Assembly (NCBI GenBank): GCA_033085395.1
Contig: MU853181.1
Coordinates: forward strand, 124,001-188,000
Length of the DNA: 64,000 nucleotides
Direction of reading: 5' to 3'
DNA from: Xanthoparmelia taractica
Lineage: Eukaryota; Ascomycota; Lecanoromycetes; Lecanorales; Parmeliaceae
Shown piece after piece: positions 54,601-64,000 of the stretch. The notes beneath the pieces are model-generated. The model worked only from the letters and a program-made list of their open reading frames with translations, was not told the origin of the DNA and did no database searches. A program made the translations under genes and the position numbers. Every line of letters begins with the position of its first letter. Positions within the stretch are counted from its first letter, which is position 1.

Positions 54601-54799
54601 TGACCCTGAGATGGTTTGACAAAGGGTGCCGAATCGCTGTACTCCTCTTTACGGCAGGAGACCCGGACAGCACAAATGGTTGGTATGCTGAGTGTAACAA
54701 GCTTGAAAACAGACGGAGGTGACACGAGGTAGATGTAGGATCCCGGAGCAATTGGAGGTGCGTTAGCCGCGAAGATCTCGGAGCGCAGCCAAGAAGCAT
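51671..54799 (-). CDS. ADE3: C1-tetrahydrofolate synthase, trifunctional
   Basis: Exons 54799-51831 and 51779-51671. From the ATG at 54799: 1025 aa; from the ATG at 54541 (MAAEKIDGNAIAKKIREKIH): 939 aa, close to yeast Ade3. Activities: methylene-THF dehydrogenase and methenyl-THF cyclohydrolase in the N-terminal 300 residues (YVRMK catalytic Tyr/Lys, VVLGRSDIVGSPVSALL, TPVPGGVGPMTVAML), and formyl-THF synthetase after that (P-loop TPTPLGEGKSTTTVG, QPSQGPTFGIKGGAAGGGFS). It supplies one-carbon units for purine and methionine synthesis. The extra 86 residues of the long form are Arg/Ser-rich and nearly acid-free, a mitochondrial-type leader, though part could be 5' leader or intron (GTTAACACAG lies just upstream of 54541). 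Intron 51 nt. Confidence 0.96.
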
Positions 54800-55097
54800 T
54801 GTATATACGTTCGCGAGCTAGCTGCGAAAAGATCGTATCCAAAACATTGCAAAATATGCAAACAATCAATATGTACCTCCTAACGGTCCAAAAAGCTGCC
54901 TCCCAAGAATTGACTGCAGAAAAAATTCCCATAGTGCGTCAAAACTTGGGCCCTGAAACTTTTGCTCCAGGTCTACGAAGTACCTTAGGGTAAACCCTGA
55001 GCAAGGGCCTTAGCGGGCGCCTCCTCGGGAGCAAATAAGGTTCTCTCACAAAAAGTTCCCACGAGCTGCCTCACTATTTACCACATCAGCCCCAGCC
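54800..55097. promoter_or_regulatory. Shared upstream region, C1-THF synthase and eIF3i
   Basis: 298 bp between the outermost start codons (556 bp from the short C1-THF start). Divergent promoter by position. No motif called. Confidence 0.4.
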
Positions 55098-56406
55098 ATG
55101 AGACCGATATTACTACAAGGCCATGTACGTCCTCTCTGAGGCCTCCAAACAGTCTACAGTCGCTAACATTTGCTCATCTAGGAACGGTCCTTGACTCAAA
55201 TCAAGTGAGTCTCTACCCCCATCGACAAAAACCGCCCTCAACTATGACAGACTCTCTTCTGACTCTTACTAAATCCACAGATACACCAAAGACGGCGACA
55301 TACTCTTCTCCTGCGCCAAAGACCAAGTAATCTGCGCCTGGTTCTCCGCCAACGGCGAACGCCTCGGCACCTACCACGGCCACCAAGGCGCCCTCTGGAC
55401 CGTCGACGTCGACCCCAGCACCACGCTCCTCGCCTCCGGCGCCGCCGACAACACCGTCCGCCTCTGGGACGTCCGCACGGGCAAGTGCATCAAGGTATGG
55501 GATTTCAACACGGCGGTCAAGAGGGTGGAGTTTAACGAGGATGGCACGAAACTGCTCGCCGTGACGGAGAAGAGAATGGGATTCCTGGGCACGATCGTGG
55601 TGCTGGATGTGAAGGTTGATGTGGAAGCGGAGCAGAGCGACGAGAGGAGTTTGGTCATTACGTGCGATGAGAGTAAAGCGACGGTGGCGGGGTGGAGCTA
55701 TCTCAGTAAATACATCATCGCGGGACACGAAGATGGAACCGTCAGCCAGTACGACGCAAAGGTATGTCCCCTCTACCAGTACCAGCCAAACACCTCTCGC
55801 GAAAGAAAACTCTAACCGCAGCCCACAACACAACAGTCCGGCGAACTCCTCATCAACGAGCCCGCCCACGAAGACGGCATGCAAGTCACAGACCTCCAAA
55901 TGTCCTCCGACCGCACCTACTTCATCACCGCCTCCAAAGACAAAACCGCAAAAGTACTTCCCCCTCCCTCCCAACCCATTTCCTTCTCTCCCCCCCCTCC
56001 CCCAATCCATTCACTAACAAAACCCCCCCCCCACCAGCTCCTCTCCGCCCGCGACCTCACCCCCCTGAAAACCTACGTCTCCGACACCCCCCTCAACACC
56101 GCCGCCATCACCCCAAAGAAACCCTTTGTGATCCTCGGCGGCGGCCAAGCCGCCATGGACGTCACCACCACCTCCTCGCGGCAGGGCAAATTCGAAGCCC
56201 GCTTCTACCACAAGGTCTTCGAGGACGAAATCGGGCGCGTAAAGGGGCATTTCGGCCCGCTGAACACGGTGGCGGTGGATCCGCTCGGGAGGGGGTACGC
56301 GAGTGGGGGGGAGGACGGGTACGTGAGGGTGCATGCGTTTGATAGGGGGTATTTTGATTTTGGGTACGAGGTGGAGAGGGAGATGGGGTTGGTGGGGAAG
56401 CGGTAG
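55098..56406 (+). CDS. TIF34: Translation initiation factor eIF3 subunit i (WD40)
   Basis: Five exons: 55098-55124, 55182-55204, 55281-55761, 55837-55953, 56038-56406; 338 aa, the family length. It reads MRPILLQGHERSLTQIKYTK from the first three exons. WD40 repeats follow: LFSCAKDQVICAWFSANGER, LGTYHGHQGALWTVDVDPST, LASGAADNTVRLWDVRTGKC, IIAGHEDGTVSQYDAK, FITASKDKTAK and YASGGEDGYVRVHAFD. It is a seven-bladed propeller in the eIF3 core that helps recruit mRNA and the ternary complex to the 40S subunit. Exons 1 (27 nt) and 2 (23 nt) are very small. Intron 4 is C-rich. Codons alternate between C-ending and G-ending blocks. Confidence 0.96.
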
Positions 56407-57252
56407 GGGAGCGGCTCTAGGCCTGGGGATTTGTTCTTAGAGGGAAAAGTAATGGTTATCCAATACTTTTGCCTTGGAATGCATGATTCGAAACCAATCC
56501 ACCTTGCATTGAAACATCCCTAAAACGTCGCGCATGCAGAGAACGAAACAGCAGCGTGGCACACGGAACAATAAACGTGTCATGTAAGACTTTGCCATAC
56601 AATAACATGTAGTGATGCGTGGCTTAGACGTCTCATGATTGCTGCCATCATGAATGAACCCGTTTCGTGTGACTTGGGCGAGGCCGCGAGGGCAAGGGTT
56701 GGTGACAAAATTTCCTGCCGACGGTTTTGAGTGGGGCTGCGGGAGAAAGTTGGTAGGGAATTTTGTCACGAACCTCTCTGGAGAAATTGCTACTGCGCCA
56801 AAATAGAGTCGGTAAAAGCACCTACACGTTCACGATGATATACATTGGAATAAGATATAGATATGTGCTCTTTGATAGCGACCAGGATATTTCAATATCA
56901 ACAAGCCAGGTTGAGCGTCACATTGGTCCATGTAGCTGGCTGTAGCGACCTCCAGCATCCTCTCAGCTCCAGCAAAAGATCTTCTCGACAAAGATGGGCA
57001 GAAACAGATTATGTACAATTGGTTCTGATGGTAAAAGAAAAGCGAATGCTGCTCAGCAGACACTGGATGCAACAAGATAAAAGAACTGAATGTTGAGCAA
57101 ATGCACGCGGGTGCAGCAGATGATGGGGTTCATGAGTGGTTTGGTGTTATCATTTCCTTCAGCTCCCCAACGGGAGCATCCTCCCGCACAGGCACTGAAT
57201 TTCCGAACCTGCAATAGACGTCCCTCGTACATTGTGGGTGAAATTGCTCCCT
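56407..57252. other. Intergenic between convergent genes
   Basis: Nothing recognised. It holds the 3' flanks of eIF3i and the CAP protein gene. Confidence 0.5.
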
Positions 57253-58266
57253 TTAAGACACGTCGCAAGTTATCATGCCCTGGTAAATGTCGGGGTAGAC
57301 CTGAGAGCCAGGATCCGTCGCGTTCATGTAATTGCAGCCAAGCTTCGTATACTGCGGGTCCATGAGAATTTGAGCGTGCATCGTATCGCCGTTAGTGTTC
57401 ATGTGAGTCGCGGCCGTGGCATCAGAGCAAGGGAAATCCGGGATTTTGCCGCTCAGCTCACAAATCCAGCCTAGCCACAACAGATCGACGGGCCCCAGTT
57501 CCCCCTGACTCGAAGGTCCCTTCAAAGTGCTGGAGCCTTGGGCGATGACTTGTCCCAGGGATGGGGGATCGTTGTGGTGGATCATTGAGTTGGCGCCATT
57601 CGCAATGTTCGTATTCGAGGCCACAGTTGCAAGGTCATCATCCCAGGTAAAGGTACCTAGGCCCTGCTTTGAGCGCCATTTATTTGCTACATCCAGAACG
57701 TTCTGGCCGCCAATGGTTGCTCCGGATCCACCTGATGATGATGGTGGGGCAGGGTTTTCTTTGACCGGTGCGGGTGCTGGTGCTGGTGCAACCTGTGCCT
57801 TCTTGGGTGCTGGAACAGGTGCCGGGACAGGTACCGGGACAGGTGCTGGAGCAGGTTCTGGAGCGGGTGCTGGCACCGGCATGCTTGGCCACTCGGGTTC
57901 TTTAGGCGGGTCATACTGTGCTGCTTGTTGTTCATCGCCGGAGGAATAAGAGGAGGAATAAGAATTGGTCTGCCCACCGACGTGATAATCTGCTTTGACA
58001 TTGACTTTTGCAGCGGCTTGCACAGGCTGGGCAGCAGGAGATGGGGCAGGCGGAGAGGCACCGCCAGCGTAGACGGTAACCATAGCCTGTGCAATATCGA
58101 GCACTTCGGTCACTTGACCCTGAGCATTCTTGAGATACTCAGTGGCGACGATTGGGTCCTGACGCTTGTTTTGGTGGTGGTGGGCAAGCGGATTGTTCAG
58201 CTTGTAGTGAGGGTGAGCAATGGCGCCGGCGCCAAGGAGGACTGAGAGAACCAGTGAGGTACGCAT
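57253..58266 (-). CDS. Secreted CAP (SCP/PR-1) domain protein with Pro/Ala/Val linker
   Basis: Single exon, 337 aa. Signal peptide MRTSLVLSVLLGAGAIA, Kex2-type KR at residues 34-35 (HHHQNKRQDP). Residues about 125-170 are a repeated Pro-Ala/Pro-Val linker (PAPAPEPAPAPVPVPVPAPV), then a Ser/Gly spacer. The C-terminal CAP-like domain begins VLDVANKWRSKQGLGTFTWD, with SLGQVIAQG, LLWLGWICEL and a tail QYTKLGCNYMNATDPGSQVY then DIYQGMITCDVS. This is the short fungal CAP form, lacking the plant PR-1 WAxxC segment. Fungal CAP proteins can bind sterols and lipids; the role here is unknown. The linker suggests cell-wall spanning or proteolytic release. Confidence 0.82.
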   Translation of the reverse strand: MRTSLVLSVLLGAGAIAHPHYKLNNPLAHHHQNKRQDPIVATEYLKNAQGQVTEVLDIAQAMVTVYAGGASPPAPSPAAQPVQAAAKVNVKADYHVGGQTNSYSSSYSSGDEQQAAQYDPPKEPEWPSMPVPAPAPEPAPAPVPVPVPAPVPAPKKAQVAPAPAPAPVKENPAPPSSSGGSGATIGGQNVLDVANKWRSKQGLGTFTWDDDLATVASNTNIANGANSMIHHNDPPSLGQVIAQGSSTLKGPSSQGELGPVDLLWLGWICELSGKIPDFPCSDATAATHMNTNGDTMHAQILMDPQYTKLGCNYMNATDPGSQVYPDIYQGMITCDVS

Positions 58267-58537
58267 GGTGCTTTGATCGTTGCTTGCGTGTGTTGTTGTT
58301 GTTGTTGGGTTGATGGTTGCTTGTCGTGATGAGAAGTTGGTTTGTTGTCAAGTTGTTAAGAGCTCGGTACTGGAGCAAGGCTGAAGGTTGTCGTGGTCAA
58401 ATATGGACGAATGAATGTGGATGGCAAGGCCAAAAGCTTGCAAGCGGAAATGGGTTGGAAAGAGAATTGCAGTTGTCTGGGTCAAGCAAAGGAATGTAAC
58501 TTGTCACAGACAATAGAGAAAAATGTGCGTGGTTGAA

Positions 58538-58569
<32 letters not shown>

Positions 58570-60530
58570 AAGAAAGAGAGGAGGTTGAGAGTTTTGGCAA
58601 GAATGCAAAAATGGGAGATTTGAAGTCTTGGAATGAACGTGTATCAAGTTAAAATGGAAGGGGCGACATGATACGCTAATGTCGAATGGGGGAGCTTCTT
58701 GCGCTAAAGCACCGCATGCGGATCATCGCAACTGGGCTCTTTCCGGGGCGACAATTGGACGGGTACTTTAGTAATGCTTTACCAATCTGCGGGGCCCAGC
58801 CAATGATGATGCATTCTGACGTTAGAGTTGACCCTTAAACTATTGCTCTAACGCGCAGTAAAAGTATAGCACGGATTCGATCGCTTCATCGATCATCATC
58901 TGGTGCGGCGCTTTTTATTGAACTTGGCCACGCACGCGGTGTATTCTCCCGATAGCGCCCAATTGAATCTAGGAACTACCTTGGAATTACACACATCAAT
59001 CTGTACCTCTAGGCCAATGATACATAGGAAGTCAGGTCGACTCAGGGGTAGAGGGGCAATTCAAGGACTTTGCCAAGAACGACGCCCGGGAAGAACCCGC
59101 AGCTACTATTGTAGACTGACCGGCCGTTTCAGAATTCATCATCCACCGATCGCTGCCGTCATCTATTGGGTGACAAACTTGTTGTGGAAAATTGCTACTT
59201 CGTAGCTGCCCTTCAAGACAAGCATTCAAGATTGGACATAGTCGTTGTCTTCTACTCAGTGGCTTGACCGGTGACCTTTAACTAAATGAGTGAGCAACAA
59301 CGTGCATACCTAGTGGGGCTATTCTAACCGCTTGGCCTTGCATTGGCTCCCGCGTCCTGTATGTAGATCAGGTACGGGGAATTGACATCACCAAATCCGA
59401 GGAAAATATTTGGTTTTACACTACAAGTACTTTACATAAGGAGGAATTCGCTTACAGCGTCAACCATATATGGGGACCGTTTTTGTCATTATCCAAGCCT
59501 GCGAGATCCATCAAGGAGATTATGTCTGACACTCTTGCCGGAGAGTAAAGACGGTACTCTAGACTGAGCTAAAGTGTCAAATATGCCGACAGTAGCACGC
59601 CATGTGTCTGATTAAACGCAGCAGATTATGACTAAGCACCAGTTCCCGCAAACCACAACGGCCAACACCATTTATCTCCTGTTTTTTATCATAATGGTCT
59701 CTCGTCCATCAGTAATCTCTTTTCAGAGATGCGCAGCATTGGTCTGCCATGGGGGAACTAGCTCCTCATACACGTGTACAAGGTACCTGGACTGCCCATA
59801 GAGCGTACCGCTGTCAACTTTCTGAAAGGGAATCCTTTCTGAATGACCCTGCACTCGAGGTGCCCCTTCATCAATAGGTACTTGGGTCTGGGTGTTTGCC
59901 TACCTATATTCAACGACTCATGGATCAGGATAGCATTGGTATACTGTTGTTACGTGAGACGCTTGGGCTCTGAGCTCGCTACCAATAGGATCTTCTGAGG
60001 CCTGGATCAGGGTATCATTGTTTGGACTTTCAATGAGCCTGACGCTGTGACCCTTCAGCTTAGGTGCTTGTGGCTCTGGACACTTGAGTTTGATTGCTCA
60101 ACTATTCTTGACTTTTGGATCAGACTTTCAGAAAAGCGTCTTTTGAATGTATGCGCGTGTGGAAGCCTGGGCACTAACTGAGCATTGGATAGACTCTATT
60201 CTGGTGCGAAAATTGGTAGACGACAATATAGTTTGGAAAGGACATGATTGACTTGAAAGATTGGTTGTCACATTGCCAGACGCCAAGCCTCGATTCTTGT
60301 GGATCATTGCACAATCCTCAATGTGTTGAGGGCGGAGCATGAACTCAAGGCTATAGGAGTGTTGCTCAGCTTCCACGACAACCCTGTCTTCAGACAGTGC
60401 ACGGTCCTCACTTCACTGCATAACAACAGACTGCCGATCACACACAGGATATTATATGTTAAATCATCATTGCTGCGAGCCTATCACAAAAACCTCAGGC
60501 ACTAATCATGACTTCCTTCCACTGATCTAA
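58267..60530. other. Intergenic, with a TC-rich promoter tract
   Basis: No supported gene. On the CAP-gene strand a (TC)n-rich tract lies at about 58536-58584, 270-318 nt before that gene's ATG. CT-rich tracts are frequent in fungal promoters. The remaining 1.9 kb holds only short frames. Confidence 0.5.
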
Positions 60531-62520
60531 ATGCTCGAAAACCTTCTCTTTGGAAAAACGGTGGGTCTACCACCTAAAACATGGACATGGTCTTGCACCA
60601 GTATTACTGAATCCAACAGTTGCCGATCTCTCACATGTATCTAACTCGGACCCCAACGTGTCCACATCAAGCACATCCCAAGTGGATGATTTGGGTCCAG
60701 TTGTTCACAAAATGGTGAAGCGCAAAGTGGGTTTTCATGTTGCATTCGATCGCGGTCAAGGAGACGAAGTTCAGCCAATTCGTGTAATTGTCCCGAGAGA
60801 TGAGTCCTACGATAAGTTCCTCAGCCGACTCCGCAATATTTTCTATGGTGAAGACTTTGAAAGATCACTTCGCCAGTGGGAATATGTTCTCGTGAATCGC
60901 CAATATGAGAAAAGCGACCCGCTACCATTGACAAGTTCGAACACATATTATGCTATGCTCAGCGAACTTTTGGGGCCAAATTCTAGGTGGAGACATGCGG
61001 TAGTTCGGCGCTCGGTGAGTGTGACGGAGCAGAGGGCTGGGTGTGACGCCAAATTAATGAGTTCTAGCATTCTAAGAATCCCACCATAGGAGATATTGCG
61101 CAGGGAACCTTTCATCCGACGCATAACTCACCAATACTCGATGCCGCGGCGCCTGATACCTCCCTACCTGATTATCCACAAGTACATGATGCCCCTCAGC
61201 TTAATATGTCGACTGTCGAGCTACCACCATCAGCTGATGCCTCTCAGCCCAATGATGCGGTTGCTGATACTCCAATGCCCGATGCGCCAACAGACCAGGC
61301 TACACCTGAGCTGCCGATGTCCGCACTCCCATCGAAAGCGTGGGTAATATATACTGCATCTGCAACAGCCTCGAGCCGAACACCTTCCCCCGACCCTCCG
61401 TCTAAGGCAACCACGCGAAAGGTACGCTGCTCGCAAATTGTCAGCAGCGAGAGATGCTGATACCTTGAGACAGCTAGGCACACCATCAATACTCATTACT
61501 AGTACGCGAAGACAACGGATGTCGCAACCCAGTTCCCCATTGGCATCTACTGCCAGAGAGCGAGATCCAATGCAGCCCCATTTACCAGCTATCAGTTCAC
61601 CACTAGCGCCCTCCCTCAGTCAGACCGATGGACGCTCTTTGCGTCTAGGCTCTCCAATAGCATCTATTACTAGTACTCCAGCTGCAAGTCAGCTCAACTC
61701 ATTGCCAGCACCTGTTGACAGTACACAGAGCCTGACTCAACTCGACTCGCGACCATTGGCGCCTGGTGTCAGTACGCCTCCTCCACAAATAGAGAAGCTA
61801 TCACCTTTCAACGGACAAGATCCATCGAAAATCCCTAGCTCAAACGCATTACCTGCTGTCAGTTCTCAGAATCCACCCTTACAACTTAGCTCGACGACAG
61901 CCACTGCTGGTACTACTCGTGAAAAATCTATCCACCCAAAGTCACCATCAGTGGAGTCTGGCTCGTCGATCATACCTATTGCTAGCGAGCAAGCTCTATC
62001 AGCGACCCAAACAATCGCATCAGGCCAGTCATCTCCTCAGGACCCTATATCCGAAAGAGTGACGGGAGAGGTAAACTTATACCAGCTTTTGGAAGAATCG
62101 GGCTGCTAATTGCAGAATACAGCCCAGCTCACCTGCTGTCAAAGCGCCACGCCCACCGGCGGTCCCGCCAAGCACATCAGGCTCTACCTCTTTCCCAAAT
62201 CTTGCGCCACAGCTGGTGCAGCGACCGGTAAGCTATTGCAAACTCAGACTTGGCGTTCTAGTATTGACCTGTCACCACAGCTTGAGCTACCGCCCAGACT
62301 CACCTCTAAATCTACCTCGAGCGTACAAGCTTCCCCCATAGAACCCACGCTTATACTTAGACCTCGTCGGGCCTTGTGGATCATTTCCAGGCGGCATGCG
62401 AATCGCGGGGTAGAATACCAAGTACATTGGAACAATGGGAGAAATTCGTGGGAGCCACATGATAGCCTGTATCGAGACTATCCCGCTCTGATCGACAAGT
62501 TTTTAACAGGGCGGCATTAA
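60531..62520 (+). CDS. Chromodomain protein with unassigned N-terminal module
   Basis: Six exons: 60531-60564, 60620-61014, 61068-61421, 61474-62070, 62123-62227, 62281-62520; 574 aa. Every junction keeps one frame. The N-terminal module (about residues 50-140) reads VKRKVGFHVAFDRGQGDEVQ, PIRVIVPRDESYDKFLSRLR and WEYVLVNRQYEKSDPLPLTS. The order of strands and helix suggests a ubiquitin/PB1-like fold (inference). About 350 residues of Ser/Pro/Thr-rich sequence follow. The C-terminus is a chromodomain: ALWIISRRHANRGVEYQVHW, NNGRNSWEPHDSLYRDYPAL, IDKFLTGRH. Compared with HP1, one cage Trp (YQVHW) is kept, but the first aromatic position is Arg and the third is not aromatic, so methyl-lysine binding is doubtful. 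No retroelement proteins flank it. Confidence 0.7.
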
Positions 62521-63136
62521 GGAGTACAGCGTAGAGGCCTTGACTCAGACAAGGACACGGCGGTGGAGTAGTTGTATCTGAGAGGGTGTGGTATCTTCAT
62601 CTCACTCCTTGGAGTGAAGGAGGTGGGATCGCTCATCGGATTGGCCTATTATTCATGGCTTGCAGTGAAAGTCTTGGCAATATTGCGCCTCCTCGCTCCT
62701 CATCCCGTTTTCGTCATTCTCCATCTTATCCTCTCCGACTCATCAAATCGCCATCGCGGCTGACCTGTGAGCGAAACACATTTCAGAATCAAAGCTGACT
62801 CTTTCAAGTTGAAGTGTTGAAGTCCAAGCTCGTCACGCTTCCGAGACTTATCAGCTCTGATTCGGGCACCCGGCGGCCATCGCTTTCAACGTCCGCCTAC
62901 ACTAAGTAGTCCACTTTCCACCTGTGAGTCTTGCAGCCTTGTGCAGGATGCTCCCGGCTCAGCCCTTCCTAATATAGCTGATACAAGTGACTTAATGCCT
63001 GTTTGCCTGACAGAGCCGCATGCTACTCGTTCATGGCCATCCAGTAGTCTCTTTTAAAGTCATCATCTTCCATCGTCATCTTTTTCCTTCCCCACCGTAC
63101 TTCTTCTATTGGTCATCGTTAGCAGTTTGTTTCGAG
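62521..63136. other. Intergenic, nothing recognised
   Basis: Between the chromodomain gene and the terminal membrane-protein gene. Short frames only. Confidence 0.5.
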
Positions 63137-64000
63137 ATGGGTATCAATCTCACGGCTTGTGGGATTGAATTCACATCAGGCAATTACCCCAACTATACGT
63201 ACAATGGAACTGTCCGAGGGATCTGGAAAAACCTTGAACCCAAACCGCCACTCATAACTGTCCAAGGTTGCAAAAAGCTCTGCGGTGAAGGCTCACAATA
63301 CTACCCTTGGGTTGATGTGAGCTCCACCATCACCACCTGGGTAGGATTCCTGTCACAGCCAACCTAATCAGCGGCTTATGCAGACAACTATGCCAGGTGC
63401 TGCCGGTCACCGGCCTTATCTTACAGGCCCCCTTCGAAAGCAACGTCAACTTCAACAGCTTCTTGGCCCTTGCCCGTTGGATTGGCAACCCAATAGCCAG
63501 CATTTCTTACGTCTTGTGGAATATTAAGATTACCGGTAAATGTGCTATGATGGTGGACATGGCCACACGGTACGACGAGTTCCCGGGTGAAGATTCTCAA
63601 TTTGCTCAGATGCGGGACTCATTATACATACTGAGCGTCATGAACCAATGCAAGTGCAGCTACCTGCCATCTACTAATTTGTACTAATTAGACTTATTTC
63701 GCAGATTTAATCAAGCGAGAGTTAGTCAAGCACGACCGAACCATGGTTGCAGCGGAAAAGCTCCTGCGTATTGCTCTCTTCAGTGACGAGCTGCCAATGA
63801 CCACCGGAACTAGCCTGACAGACCGGCGCAAGAAACTTGCTGGAACCATAAGGGCTTTTCGCAAGAAAGGAGTAATTCCAGTCTTTGTGTCTACCCTATG
63901 GTTTCTCATCGCTTTGACAATATCAATCCAATCGGCTTTTGGAAATCGAGGGACAAACCTGGCTGCTCATGATTTGGCACTGGGGCTGCTGCTGGCTTTT
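63137..64000 (+). CDS. Fungal multi-pass membrane protein, unknown function (cut by window end)
   Basis: Exons 63137-63340, 63397-63649 and 63705 to beyond 64000. The N-terminus is MGINLTACGIEFTSGNYPNY. Conserved blocks are TTWVLPVTGLILQAPFESNV, ALARWIGNPIASISYVLWNI, KCAMMVDMATRYDEFPGEDS and FVSTLWFLIALTISIQSAFG, the last a membrane helix. The blocks match a large family of uncharacterised fungal integral membrane proteins. Intron 2 is placed with a GC donor (GCAAGT at 63650), branch CTAAT and acceptor GCAG, giving VMNQYLIKRELVKHDR. No GT donor keeps the frame. The gene is incomplete because the window ends. Confidence 0.75.

Noticed and set aside
55213..56010. 265-codon minus frame
   Set aside because: Antisense shadow of eIF3i caused by C/G-ending codon blocks.
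1..64000. tRNA, 5S rRNA, CRISPR, bacterial-type operators or riboswitches
   Set aside because: No B-box-like GGTTCGANTCC on either strand and no 5S core sequence seen by eye. CRISPR and bacterial signals are not expected in a fungal genome. A tRNAscan or Infernal run would settle the RNA genes.

Overview
The window is nuclear DNA of a filamentous ascomycete (Pezizomycotina; class uncertain, Dothideomycetes-like by feel only). The evidence is spliced genes with short introns (about 45-160 nt, GT-AG with CTAAC/CTGAC-like branch points and one likely GC-AG), no operons, and typical fungal families: HeLo, PPR, peroxin/dysferlin, 2EXR, P450, CAP and a DUF1365 protein. All exon models below were built by eye from reading frame, splice sites and remembered family alignments. 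No search was run.

Layout. 1-4.9 kb: the start of a patatin-like phospholipase (minus, cut by the window edge) and a HeLo-domain/pseudokinase protein. 4.9-10 kb: gene-poor, with a TA-flanked miniature inverted-repeat element (4961-5448), pyrimidine tracts and two decayed or unresolved minus-strand coding stretches. 10-20.2 kb: conserved housekeeping and unknown genes: PPR protein, proteasome alpha1, a 194-aa unknown, an F-box-like/Cys-rich protein, a peroxin/dysferlin-domain protein and a small membrane-anchored helical protein. 20.2-34.3 kb: a zinc-binding F-box protein, NADP-isocitrate dehydrogenase, MBF1, a DUF1365 protein, the replication licensing factor Cdt1, a second F-box-type protein and an Arg-rich protein. 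35-47.4 kb is more accessory: a secreted HExxH metalloprotease, a P450, a 2EXR pseudogene, an unknown coiled-coil protein, a long gene-empty stretch and a large secreted multi-exon protein. 48-58.3 kb: a membrane protein, an unknown protein, C1-tetrahydrofolate synthase, eIF3i and a secreted CAP protein. 58.3-64 kb: a chromodomain protein of unusual architecture and the 5' part of a fungal membrane-protein gene.

Several housekeeping genes form divergent pairs over short shared upstream regions: peroxin/small membrane protein, F-box/IDH, MBF1/DUF1365 and C1-THF synthase/eIF3i. IDH and C1-THF synthase each have a second in-frame upstream ATG that adds a mitochondrial-type leader.

Most unusual observations: (1) many genes switch from C-ending to G-ending codons along the coding strand, usually towards the 3' end; (2) a chromodomain protein with an incomplete aromatic cage and an unassigned N-terminal module; (3) a HeLo/pseudokinase gene near a patatin gene, two families used in fungal cell-death and NLR systems; (4) the TA-flanked 488-bp element with 65-bp terminal repeats.
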